Shown piece after piece: positions 1-6,460 of a stretch of 6,460 bases of DNA. The position numbers were made by a program, and so were the translations under genes. This stretch comes from an uncultured Alphaproteobacteria bacterium. Lineage in GTDB: Bacteria; Pseudomonadota; Alphaproteobacteria; Micavibrionales; Micavibrionaceae. The stretch is from NCBI GenBank assembly GCA_937128575.1, contig CAKZMN010000118.1, forward strand, positions 1 through 6,460. Direction: 5' to 3'. The first letter of the stretch is position 1; each line of letters begins with the position of its first letter. The notes under the pieces are model-generated. The model saw only the letters and a program-made list of their open reading frames with translations. It was not told the origin of the DNA and did not search any database.

Positions 1-67
1 CAGAGTCGGCTACAATTTCAGCTTCGGCGGCGCAGGCTGAAAGCTTAACAAGATTGTTTAAATCGTT

Positions 68-100
68 GGGCGTCTATTAATTCTCGTTTAATTGACGCCT
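68..100. repeat. Long inverted repeat (hairpin) downstream of the photolyase gene
   Basis: Bases 69-74 (GGCGTC) pair with 94-99 (GACGCC) and 76-80 (ATTAA) pair with 88-92 (TTAAT). The stem is interrupted by one T-T mismatch (75/93), has a 7-base loop (81-87), and can gain an outer G-T wobble (68/100). No T-run follows on either strand, so it is not a canonical intrinsic terminator. It could be an RNA-stabilising 3' hairpin, a protein-binding dyad or a copy of an intergenic palindromic repeat. The pairing is read directly from the sequence; the role is inferred. Confidence 0.55.
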
Positions 101-120
101 CACCATGGGCGCTATGGTGA
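100..120. terminator. Second hairpin, possible weak terminator
   Basis: TCACCAT (100-106) and ATGGTGA (114-120) form a perfect 7-bp stem around the loop GGGCGCT, abutting the larger hairpin at 68-100. On the plus strand it is followed by an AT-rich stretch with only a short late T-run (132-135), so it could weakly stop transcription entering from the left. On the minus strand it lies 8 bases beyond the photolyase stop but lacks a U-tract. The neighbouring AAATAATTATTT (123-134) is a perfect 12-base palindrome covering the photolyase stop codon. Confidence 0.3.
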
Positions 121-128
121 ATAAATAA

Positions 129-1559
129 TTATTTTAGACTACTGAACGCTGCCAATGCTCTATCACGTGATTGCTTTAAATCAACGATGGGGGAAGGATA
201 AGTTTGGTCGAGCGCAACGCCAGATTCAAATAAGGTTTCGTCAGGAGCCTCCCACGGGGCATGTAAATACTTATCAGGAAGTGCCGCAATTTCCGGTACA
301 TATTTCCGGACATATGCCCCATCCGCATCAAATTTTTTACCTTGTGTCAGCGGATTGAAAATCCGGAAGTAAGGCGCCGCATCCGCGCCGCATCCGGCGA
401 CCCATTGCCAACTGGCACTGTTGTTTGCAAGGTCGGCATCAACCAACGTATCCCAAAACCAATCTTCACCGTGATGCCAATGCAGCAATAAGTTTTTCAC
501 CAAAAAAGAGCCCGCGATCATACGCACGCGGTTATGCATATAGCCGGTTTGCCACAGCTCTCGCATGCCAGCATCAACTATAGGATAGCCAGTTTGCCCT
601 TTTTGCCAACGCTTTAGCGCGTCTGGGTCCTCGCGCCAAGGAAACGCGTTAAACTTGGCTTGTAAATTAGTGCGCGGAATATCGGGGAAGTGATAAAGCA
701 AATTATTTGAAAAATCACGCCATCCAAGTTCTCTAAGAAAATGTTCACCGTCTTTTTCTATATGCTCTGCCACCATGACGGGCTTGGTTGCGTGCCAAAC
801 TTCATTGGGCGAAATTTCTCCATAATGCAAATGCGGAGAAAGCCGAGATACATTATCAGCCGCGGGATGATTGCGACCTTCTTTATAATCGCGAAGCCCA
901 TTATGTAGAAAATGAAGCAATCGTTTTTGCGCGCCGCTTTCTCCTGGCTCCCATTCTTTTTCCATTGTTTTGTGCCAAGGAATTTGGGGCATCAAATTCA
1001 AATCGTCTAATGATAATATGCTGTGCGCTTGTAAGTTAATATTATCGGGTTCGGCTAGGGGCGTGCGTGGTGGCGGTGAGTTTTCTAAGCATCCTTTTTT
1101 ATAAAAAGGCGTGAAAACTTTATAAGGTGTGCCGTCGCTTTTAAGCGCTTTATGTGGCTCAAACAATAAAGATCCATTGAAACTTTTTGCTTCAACACCA
1201 TTCGCGGTCAGTGTTTTTTTAATTTCACTGTCTCTAGTAATACGCCACGGCTCGTAACATCTGTTCCAGTAAACGCCACCCGCGCCAGATGATTTAATAA
1301 AGTTCAAAAGCACAGAAAGAGCATCGCCGCGCGCAAAACATATTTTTTGATCAAGGTCATTATTCAGCGCGCTTAAGCTTTCATGAAGCCACCAACGACT
1401 GGCGCCGCCCATTTTCCACGCGCCACTATTTTCATCATCCAAAATATATAAAGGAATTATTTTTCGTCCGCTCTCAACCGCGGCAGTAAGGGCAGGATTA
1501 TCTTTCAAGCGTAAATCTTGACGAAACCAAATAATGATTGGGGCGTCTTTATCACTCAT
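129..1559 (-). CDS. phrB: Deoxyribodipyrimidine photolyase (class I CPD photolyase)
   Basis: Flavoenzyme that splits UV-induced cyclobutane pyrimidine dimers in DNA using blue/near-UV light; cytoplasmic. The 476 residues match the usual length. An N-terminal antenna-type alpha/beta domain (about 7-165, opening with IIWFRQDLRLKDNPAL) precedes the helical FAD domain (about 205-470). By alignment from memory with the E. coli enzyme, the electron-transfer tryptophans are W308, W361 and W384 (E. coli W306/W359/W382, same spacing), the FAD-N5 asparagine is N380, and the dimer-site pair is E277/W280. The segment WFWDTLVDADLANN is diagnostic. The E. coli antenna-contacting Asn-Glu is replaced by W105-R106, so the antenna cofactor is uncertain. 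The start ATG overlaps the SDR stop (ATGA) with only a weak upstream purine stretch, which suggests translational coupling. It is the last gene of the unit. A cryptochrome-like role is less likely given the intact catalytic set. Confidence 0.95.
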   Translation of the reverse strand: MSDKDAPIIIWFRQDLRLKDNPALTAAVESGRKIIPLYILDDENSGAWKMGGASRWWLHESLSALNNDLDQKICFARGDALSVLLNFIKSSGAGGVYWNRCYEPWRITRDSEIKKTLTANGVEAKSFNGSLLFEPHKALKSDGTPYKVFTPFYKKGCLENSPPPRTPLAEPDNINLQAHSILSLDDLNLMPQIPWHKTMEKEWEPGESGAQKRLLHFLHNGLRDYKEGRNHPAADNVSRLSPHLHYGEISPNEVWHATKPVMVAEHIEKDGEHFLRELGWRDFSNNLLYHFPDIPRTNLQAKFNAFPWREDPDALKRWQKGQTGYPIVDAGMRELWQTGYMHNRVRMIAGSFLVKNLLLHWHHGEDWFWDTLVDADLANNSASWQWVAGCGADAAPYFRIFNPLTQGKKFDADGAYVRKYVPEIAALPDKYLHAPWEAPDETLFESGVALDQTYPSPIVDLKQSRDRALAAFSSLK

Positions 1560-2320
1560 TGTTTCTTTTTCATCTGCCTAGAAATTTTGAAATAAAGCCA
1601 CGTTGGTAAAAGACGTAGAGTTTTCATGATAAACGTAAATTTTTTGGGAAAATGTATTTCAAAGGCTCCGGAGGTAATGCCGCGCGCGATGGCCTTCGCT
1701 GCGTCATTGGCTTCAATCATCATAGGCATGGGAAAGTCATTTTTGTCAGTCAAAGGGGTGCGCACAAAGCCAGGTGAGATAAGCTTCACATCTATATTTT
1801 CTGGCTCTAGTTCGATTTTTAAGCTTTCGGCATAATTGATAATAGCCGCCTTGGTCGCGCAATAAGGCTGTCCATAGGGCAGGCCGCGATAGCCTGCGAC
1901 GGAGCCGCATAAAACAATTTGTCCGCTGCCTTGCGTTTCAAAAATTGGCGCTATGGTTTCGACAACATTAAATGCTCCACCAACATTGACGTTCAGCATT
2001 TTATGCATGAACCCAATATCTTTCTTTTTTTTATCATGGGCAGAATATATGGCGGCTAAAAAAATTACACTGTCTATGCGTTCAAATTTTTTCTTAATAT
2101 CACTTGCAGTCGTTTGTAAGGCATTGATGTCTGACACATCAACTGGGCATGAAATATGTCCAGTGCCGCTCAAGTTTTTTACAATATTCTGTAGAGCATC
2201 TTTACGCCGCGCAGACAGGGCGAGTGTTGCCCCTTGCGAAGCTAGCTCTTGAGCTAATGCCTCGCCAATGCCACTGCTCGCGCCTATGACCCAGATATGT
2301 TTACCTTTGTTGCTGCTCAT
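1556..2320 (-). CDS. Classical SDR-family NAD(P)-dependent oxidoreductase
   Basis: Short-chain dehydrogenase/reductase of 254 residues; substrate unknown. The Rossmann glycine motif is GASSGIG (13-19). R38-R39 after the second strand suggests NADPH preference, and D61 is the adenine-site acid. The usual NNAG motif is altered to LAAI (88-91). The catalytic set is N112, S140, Y153 and K157 (YCATK), and PGFVRTPL (183-190) is the post-catalytic PG motif. The C-terminal tail (about 228-254) is hydrophobic and basic, alternating aromatic/leucine with Arg/Lys, and could attach to a membrane. A good AGGA ribosome site (2327-2330) lies 6 bases before the ATG. The gene starts 26 bases after the DUF4919-like gene and overlaps phrB by 4 bases. 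Related SDRs neighbour photolyases in proteobacterial light-stress clusters, often with lipid-modifying genes, so lipid or photo-oxidative stress chemistry is a plausible but unproven role. Confidence 0.9.
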   Translation of the reverse strand: MSSNKGKHIWVIGASSGIGEALAQELASQGATLALSARRKDALQNIVKNLSGTGHISCPVDVSDINALQTTASDIKKKFERIDSVIFLAAIYSAHDKKKKDIGFMHKMLNVNVGGAFNVVETIAPIFETQGSGQIVLCGSVAGYRGLPYGQPYCATKAAIINYAESLKIELEPENIDVKLISPGFVRTPLTDKNDFPMPMMIEANDAAKAIARGITSGAFEIHFPKKFTFIMKTLRLLPTWLYFKISRQMKKKQ

Positions 2321-2346
2321 TACTTGTCCTATTTTGGGATCCGAAT

Positions 2347-3105
2347 TTAGCGCTTTGGGACTTCAACGGATGTGCCGCGCGCCGTGCGCTGCGCTTCTAA
2401 ACGTTTCATCGGGAATGTCACATTAACAAAAATAGCATAGGGATTCTGTGTTTCACGCTCAACGACATAATGCATATTGTAATAAATGATTCCTGTTTTC
2501 ACGAGCTTGGTTGTTAAAACCTCATAATTCAAATGGCTAAGCAGAAGCACCTCCTCATCCATGGTGATTACGTCATAGGCGCCATCAAGGGTCATGCCAT
2601 CACCGGAGTGAATAACACTGTCAAACAGGCCGCGCCTTACGCGCGTCAGAAATTGGGCATCTCCAAACCGTGTATCTTGCTTGGCCAGTGCAATGGCCTG
2701 GGACACAACCGCCAAATTAGCAATATGCGCCTTCAGCAAACCATTATATTGAGCAAGCGCCTCGTCTATAGCTCTGAAGTTTTCAGTGCTTTGAACGTTA
2801 TAGGCTAGGTCTTGAATTTTTCTAACGGTTTCTTCGCCCAGGGGATCATACTGGCGCGTTTGATAATAAAGGCCGCGCAAATTCATATAGTTAAATTTGG
2901 CAGAGCGCCCATCAATCAAATTCTGCGCAGCATTATTATATAATATATCGGCCGCCATACTTTCTTTGACGGGCGGTTTTTTCTTTTGCTGTTGATATGG
3001 GCGATATATTGGCTGCGATGATTGTGCGAAAGACGCAGGCGCATAAACCGCAAAAGCAGCAAAGATAAAACCAGCCAAACCAAGAATGAAATAACGCATA
3101 TCCAT
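2347..3105 (-). CDS. Secreted protein of unknown function, DUF4919-like
   Basis: Exported protein of 252 residues with no established function. A signal peptide is clear: a short start with R4, a hydrophobic core (5-22), and an AxA-type site ASFA ending at A27, giving a periplasmic or outer-membrane-associated protein without a lipobox cysteine. A Gln/Lys/Pro-rich linker (about 30-48) follows. The body (about 68-235) resembles DUF4919 as I recall it: an LRGLYYQTRQYDPLG segment, a helical middle, then FDSVIHSGDGMTLDGAYDVI and a DEE motif (183-185), ending with a predicted strand NPYAIFVNVTFPM. No catalytic residues can be assigned. The start is uncertain: Met1 (3105) and Met3 (3099) are both possible and neither has a good Shine-Dalgarno site. 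It is the first gene of the unit with SDR and photolyase. The family call is from pattern recognition and needs a profile search. Confidence 0.75.
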   Translation of the reverse strand: MDMRYFILGLAGFIFAAFAVYAPASFAQSSQPIYRPYQQQKKKPPVKESMAADILYNNAAQNLIDGRSAKFNYMNLRGLYYQTRQYDPLGEETVRKIQDLAYNVQSTENFRAIDEALAQYNGLLKAHIANLAVVSQAIALAKQDTRFGDAQFLTRVRRGLFDSVIHSGDGMTLDGAYDVITMDEEVLLLSHLNYEVLTTKLVKTGIIYYNMHYVVERETQNPYAIFVNVTFPMKRLEAQRTARGTSVEVPKR

Positions 3106-3133
3106 ATCATCTAGTTTAGCACGCCCTGGCGCT

Positions 3134-3163
3134 ATTAAACGAAAATTTATGCCGGAAAGTGAA
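3134..3163 (-). promoter_or_regulatory. Candidate sigma70-type promoter for the DUF4919-like/SDR/phrB unit
   Basis: Read on the minus strand, TTCACT (3158-3163, 4 of 6 to TTGACA) is followed after 18 bases by TTTAAT (3134-3139, 5 of 6 to TATAAT). Transcription would start near 3127, about 22 bases before the first ATG and past the tuf terminator. I saw no GGAAC-type (EcfG) -35 element and no GTTC-N7-GTTC (alphaproteobacterial LexA) site in this 128-base gap. The matches are partial, so this is only a candidate. Confidence 0.4.
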
Positions 3164-3174
3164 GCGCGGGTAAT

Positions 3175-3203
3175 AAAAAAGGCCGGATTTCTCCGACCTT
3201 TTT
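3175..3203 (-). terminator. Rho-independent terminator of the fusA-tuf unit
   Basis: On the minus strand GGTCGGA, a GAAA tetraloop and TCCGGCC form a 7-bp stem (one G-U pair), extended by an A-run before and a T-run after (AAAAA/TTTTTT). It begins about 30 bases after the tuf stop. Because both flanks are A/T runs it could also work on the plus strand. It separates the translation genes from the DUF4919-like/SDR/phrB unit. Confidence 0.93.
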
Positions 3204-3233
3204 AAATTCTATATGTTTGATAACTATCTAAAC

Positions 3234-4412
3234 TTATTCAACAATCTTACTAACAACGCCCGCGCCCACTGTGCGTCCGCCTTCACGGATAGCAAAGCGA
3301 AGACCTTCGGTCATGGCGATTGGTGCGATTAGCTCAACTTCGATGTTATTGATGTTGTCACCAGGCATAACCATCTCTGTACCTTCTGGCAACTTCACTT
3401 CTCCAGTTACGTCCGTTGTACGGAAGTAGAACTGTGGGCGATAGTTGGTGAAGAACGGTGTATGGCGACCACCTTCATCTTTAGACAAGATGTAAGCTTC
3501 AGCTGTGAACTTCTTGTGAGGTGTAATGCTCTTTGGCTTACAAAGAACCTGACCACGCTCAACATCTTCACGCTTTGTACCGCGCAATAGAACACCAACA
3601 TTGTCACCAGCTTCACCGCGATCAAGCAGCTTGCGGAACATTTCAACACCAGTACATGTCGTTACTTGCGTGTCACGAATACCAACGATTTCAAGTTCGT
3701 CACCAACGTTAACTACGCCAGACTCAATGCGACCTGTACATACTGTTCCACGACCAGAGATCGAGAACACATCTTCAACAGGCATCAAGAAGTCTTTATC
3801 AACATCACGCGCAGGCTGTGGAATGAAGCTATCTACAGCTTCCATCAATGCTACGATTGAGTTCTCACCAATCTCAGGGTCGCGACCTTCAACAGCGGCT
3901 AATGCGCTGCCTTTAACGATAGGAATGTCATCGCCTGGGAAATCATAAGAGCTTAGAAGTTCACGAACTTCCATCTCAACAAGCTCCAATAGCTCTTCAT
4001 CATCAACCTGATCAACTTTGTTCAAGTAAACAACTAGCGCTGGAACACCAACCTGACGCGCAAGCAAGATGTGCTCACGTGTTTGTGGCATTGGACCGTC
4101 AGCTGCGTTAACAACCAAAATAGCGCCATCCATCTGAGCAGCACCAGTGATCATGTTCTTAACGTAATCAGCGTGTCCTGGGCAATCTACGTGTGCGTAG
4201 TGGCGGTTATCTGTTTCATATTCAACGTGCGCTGTTGAAATCGTGATACCACGAGCTTTCTCTTCTGGCGCCTTGTCAATGTTCTCAACAGACTCACCTG
4301 AACCGAAACGCTTCGCAAGCGCCGCTGTCAATGTTGTCTTACCGTGGTCAACGTGACCAATCGTACCAATATTCGCATGCGGTTTTGTCCGCTCAAACTT
4401 TTCCTTACCCAT
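3234..4412 (-). CDS. tuf: Translation elongation factor Tu (EF-Tu)
   Basis: GTPase that carries aminoacyl-tRNA to the ribosomal A site; cytoplasmic. Complete at 392 residues (E. coli 394). Motifs: G1 GHVDHGKT (19-26), switch I RGITI (54-58), G3 DCPGH (76-80) with catalytic H80 (E. coli H84), G4 NKVD (131-134), G5 SAL (169-171). Domains II and III (about 205-392) include the conserved [11 protein letters not shown] and end VVSKIVE. The segment before switch I (about 32-47) has the short length typical of alphaproteobacteria but an unusual composition (FGSGESVEN). The start is set by AAAGGA (4421-4426), 8 bases upstream. The early Gly codons are all GGT, as expected of a highly expressed gene. 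It lies 42 bases after fusA with no terminator between, so it is co-transcribed, and is followed by the strong terminator at 3175-3203. Confidence 0.99.
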   Translation of the reverse strand: MGKEKFERTKPHANIGTIGHVDHGKTTLTAALAKRFGSGESVENIDKAPEEKARGITISTAHVEYETDNRHYAHVDCPGHADYVKNMITGAAQMDGAILVVNAADGPMPQTREHILLARQVGVPALVVYLNKVDQVDDEELLELVEMEVRELLSSYDFPGDDIPIVKGSALAAVEGRDPEIGENSIVALMEAVDSFIPQPARDVDKDFLMPVEDVFSISGRGTVCTGRIESGVVNVGDELEIVGIRDTQVTTCTGVEMFRKLLDRGEAGDNVGVLLRGTKREDVERGQVLCKPKSITPHKKFTAEAYILSKDEGGRHTPFFTNYRPQFYFRTTDVTGEVKLPEGTEMVMPGDNINNIEVELIAPIAMTEGLRFAIREGGRTVGAGVVSKIVE

Positions 4413-4420
4413 AACTTTAG

Positions 4421-4426
4421 TCCTTT
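4421..4426 (-). promoter_or_regulatory. Ribosome binding site of tuf
   Basis: AAAGGA on the minus strand, 8 bases before the tuf ATG, in the otherwise A/T-rich 42-base fusA-tuf spacer. It fixes the tuf start. No hairpin or promoter is evident in the spacer. Confidence 0.8.
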
Positions 4427-4454
4427 CGTTATTTAACTTTTAAATTTTTATAAA

Positions 4455-6460
4455 TTAAGCGCCGAGGCTTTCTTTAACTTCTTGAGCCACAGCGGCTGGA
4501 ACTGGATCATAATGATCGAACTGCATCGTGTAGTTTGCGCGGCCCTGAGACATTGAGCGCAAGTTATTGATGTAGCCGAACATGTTCGCCAATGGCACCA
4601 TTGCCGTAATTACTTTTGCGTTACCGCGGTCTTCCATTGAAGCAACCTGTCCGCGACGCGAGTTAAGGTCGCCAATGATATCGCCCATATATTCTTCTGG
4701 CGTTACAACTTCAACCTTCATCATCGGCTCCAGTAATTGTGGGCCAGCTTTTGCCATAGCTTCGCGGAAAGCTGCCTTAGCAGCGATCTCAAACGCCATA
4801 ACGCTAGAGTCAACATCGTGATAGCCACCGTCAACCAACTGAACCTTGAAATCAAGAACAGGGAAGCCCGCAACAATACCGGTCTCCTTAGCCATATCCA
4901 GGCCTTTTTCAACACCTGGGATATATTCCTTAGGAACGTTACCGCCAACAACCTTGCTTTCGAATTCGAAACCAGAACCTGGCTCACCTGGCGAGAAGAT
5001 AAGATCAATCTTAGCGAACTGACCAGAACCACCAGTTTGTTTTTTGTGCGTGTAGGAAATTTCACATTCTTTTGTGATGCTTTCACGATATGCAACCTGA
5101 GGCGCACCGATGTTTGCTTCCACTTTAAATTCACGCTTCATACGATCAACCAAGATGTCCAGGTGAAGTTCACCCATACCCTTCATGATTGTTTGACCAG
5201 ATTCGTGATCAACTGAAACTTGGAATGATGGATCTTCTGCAGCCAAACGCTGAAGGGCGATACCCATTTTTTCTTGGTCAGCCTTTGTCTTTGGCTCAAT
5301 CGCGATTTCAATAACTGGCTCTGGGAATTCCATGCGCTCAAGAACAACTGGACGTTCTTTTTCACATAGCGTGTCACCAGTTGTTGTATCTTTCATACCA
5401 ACAAATGCCACAATATCACCAGTGTGCGCTTCGCTGATTTCCTCACGGTTGTTTGAGTGCATCAACAACATACGACCAACGCGCTCGCGCTTGTCCTTAA
5501 CTGAGTTGTGAATGTAAGAACCGGACTCAATTGTACCGGAGTAAATACGAGCAAATGTTAGTGAACCAACAAATGGGTCGTTCATAATTTTAAATGCTAG
5601 AGCAGAGAATGGCGCTTCATCACTTGGCTCGCGGTTTTCTTCTTCATCAGAATCAACCTTCATACCCTTTGTCTCACCAATATCTAGTGGACCAGGAAGA
5701 TATTCAACAACAGCATCAAGCATCGGCTGAACACCCTTGTTTTTAAATGCTGTACCACAAAGCACAGGAACAAAGTCACCAGCAACAGTACCCTTACGGA
5801 TACAAGCCATTAATGTTTTCTCATCCGGCTCATTACCTTCTAGATAAGCTTCCATAGCCGCGTCATCTTGCTCAACAGCTAGCTCAACAAGTTTTTCACG
5901 ATACTCAGCAGCCTTATCAGCAAGGTCAGCAGGAATGTCTTGTTCGCTGAATGATGCACCCAGTTGCTCACCATCCCAAATAATTGCCTTCATTTTCACA
6001 AGGTCAATATTACCTGCAAAATCATTCTCAGCGCCGATTGGCAATTGAATGATACAAGGCACAGCACCCAAACGATCGATGATCATATCTACAGTGTTGT
6101 AGAAGTCCGCACCGACTTTATCCATTTTGTTCACGAAACACATGCGTGGAACCTGATATTTATCAGCCTGACGCCATACAGTTTCAGTTTGTGGCTCAAC
6201 GCCCGCATTTGCATCAAACACAGCAATCGCGCCATCAAGAACGCGCAATGAACGCTCAACTTCAATTGTGAAGTCAACGTGACCTGGTGTGTCAATAATG
6301 TTCAAGCGGAACTTATCGCCACCGAATTGACCAGTTTCCTGAGCATTCCAGAACGTCGTCGTAGCAGCAGAGGTAATTGTAATACCGCGCTCTTGCTCTT
6401 GCTCCATCCAATCCATAGTCGCCGCACCATCATGCACCTCACCAATCTTGTGAGACTTAC
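4455..6460 (-). CDS. fusA: Translation elongation factor G (EF-G), N-terminus outside the window
   Basis: Ribosomal translocase GTPase that moves tRNA-mRNA after peptide transfer and acts with RRF in recycling. About 667 residues are visible; the reading frame is open to the right edge, where [11 protein letters not shown] corresponds to about residue 36 of E. coli EF-G. About 35 residues including the P-loop are therefore missing and the full length would be near 702. The GTG at 6437 is internal, not the start. Visible in order: switch I ERGITIT, G3 DTPGHVDF, G4 NKMD, a G5-like CGTAFKNKG, domain II ([16 protein letters not shown]), domain III ([17 protein letters not shown]), the domain IV tip loop GGYHDVDSS, and domain V ([20 protein letters not shown]) ending KESLGA. 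It reads as ordinary EF-G1, with no lesion. By the usual str order, rpsG and rpsL would be expected upstream. Confidence 0.99.
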   Translation of the reverse strand, partial: KSHKIGEVHDGAATMDWMEQEQERGITITSAATTTFWNAQETGQFGGDKFRLNIIDTPGHVDFTIEVERSLRVLDGAIAVFDANAGVEPQTETVWRQADKYQVPRMCFVNKMDKVGADFYNTVDMIIDRLGAVPCIIQLPIGAENDFAGNIDLVKMKAIIWDGEQLGASFSEQDIPADLADKAAEYREKLVELAVEQDDAAMEAYLEGNEPDEKTLMACIRKGTVAGDFVPVLCGTAFKNKGVQPMLDAVVEYLPGPLDIGETKGMKVDSDEEENREPSDEAPFSALAFKIMNDPFVGSLTFARIYSGTIESGSYIHNSVKDKRERVGRMLLMHSNNREEISEAHTGDIVAFVGMKDTTTGDTLCEKERPVVLERMEFPEPVIEIAIEPKTKADQEKMGIALQRLAAEDPSFQVSVDHESGQTIMKGMGELHLDILVDRMKREFKVEANIGAPQVAYRESITKECEISYTHKKQTGGSGQFAKIDLIFSPGEPGSGFEFESKVVGGNVPKEYIPGVEKGLDMAKETGIVAGFPVLDFKVQLVDGGYHDVDSSVMAFEIAAKAAFREAMAKAGPQLLEPMMKVEVVTPEEYMGDIIGDLNSRRGQVASMEDRGNAKVITAMVPLANMFGYINNLRSMSQGRANYTMQFDHYDPVPAAVAQEVKESLGA

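Noticed and set aside
155..358. 67-codon plus-strand open frame inside phrB
   Set aside because: It lies wholly opposite the conserved C-terminal part of the photolyase, has no family resemblance and no ribosome site; it is a shadow frame.
2916..3110. 64-codon minus-strand frame with a hydrophobic start, beginning 5 bases before the DUF4919-like gene
   Set aside because: The hydrophobic stretch is the signal-peptide coding region read in another frame. The DUF4919-like frame has a proper signal peptide and a family-like body, so this is a shadow.
3106..3233. SOS (LexA) or general-stress (EcfG) control of the photolyase unit
   Set aside because: Neither GTTC-N7-GTTC nor a GGAAC -35 element in the right orientation is seen in the gap upstream of the unit.
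4737..5216. 159-codon plus-strand open frame opposite fusA
   Set aside because: It lies opposite highly conserved EF-G domains III to IV; the translation shows no recognisable domain. Long antisense frames are common across codon-biased genes.
6435..6437. GTG as the start of fusA
   Set aside because: The frame continues upstream to the window edge with conserved EF-G residues (KSHKIGE), so the GTG is an internal valine codon.
1..6460. CRISPR array, insertion sequence, tRNA, rRNA, phage attachment site or toxin-antitoxin pair
   Set aside because: No regularly spaced direct repeats, transposase motifs, tRNA-like folds or small paired genes were seen; almost all of the window is occupied by five ordinary minus-strand genes.

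Overview
The window looks like a piece of alphaproteobacterial chromosome. EF-Tu has the short loop between P-loop and switch I typical of that class, EF-G is of the EF-G1 type, and base composition is moderate (mid-40s % GC by eye). The exact lineage cannot be fixed from this sequence. All five supported genes lie on the minus strand, so transcription runs from the right edge to the left.

Right part (about 3170-6460): the distal end of a str-type translation operon. fusA (EF-G) is cut by the window edge and lacks about 35 N-terminal residues, including the P-loop. It is followed after 42 bases by an intact tuf (EF-Tu). A strong intrinsic terminator with a GAAA loop (3175-3203) closes this unit. 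The S10-type ribosomal protein genes (rpsJ and onwards) that often follow tuf are absent here.

Left part (about 129-3163): a compact three-gene unit. It comprises a secreted protein resembling the DUF4919 family, a classical short-chain dehydrogenase/reductase (SDR), and a class I CPD photolyase. The spacings are 26 bases and then a 4-base ATGA overlap, so the genes are very probably co-transcribed and the last two translationally coupled. A sigma70-like promoter can be proposed just left of the tuf terminator. The photolyase repairs UV pyrimidine dimers using light. SDR genes of this kind are known neighbours of photolyases in proteobacterial light/singlet-oxygen stress clusters, so a photo-oxidative stress role is a reasonable inference for the unit. 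The role of the secreted protein is unknown.

Extreme left (1-128): two adjacent hairpins and an AT-rich palindrome follow the photolyase stop. An open reading frame entering from the left on the plus strand may be the tail of a convergent gene, but this is weak. One hairpin shares a 17-base element (15 of 17 identical) with the proposed promoter of the three-gene unit, so the element occurs at both ends of the unit in opposite orientation. I found no mobile element, CRISPR array, tRNA or rRNA, and no clear sign of an undescribed defence or mobile system. The most unusual content is the association of the secreted DUF4919-like protein with SDR and photolyase.
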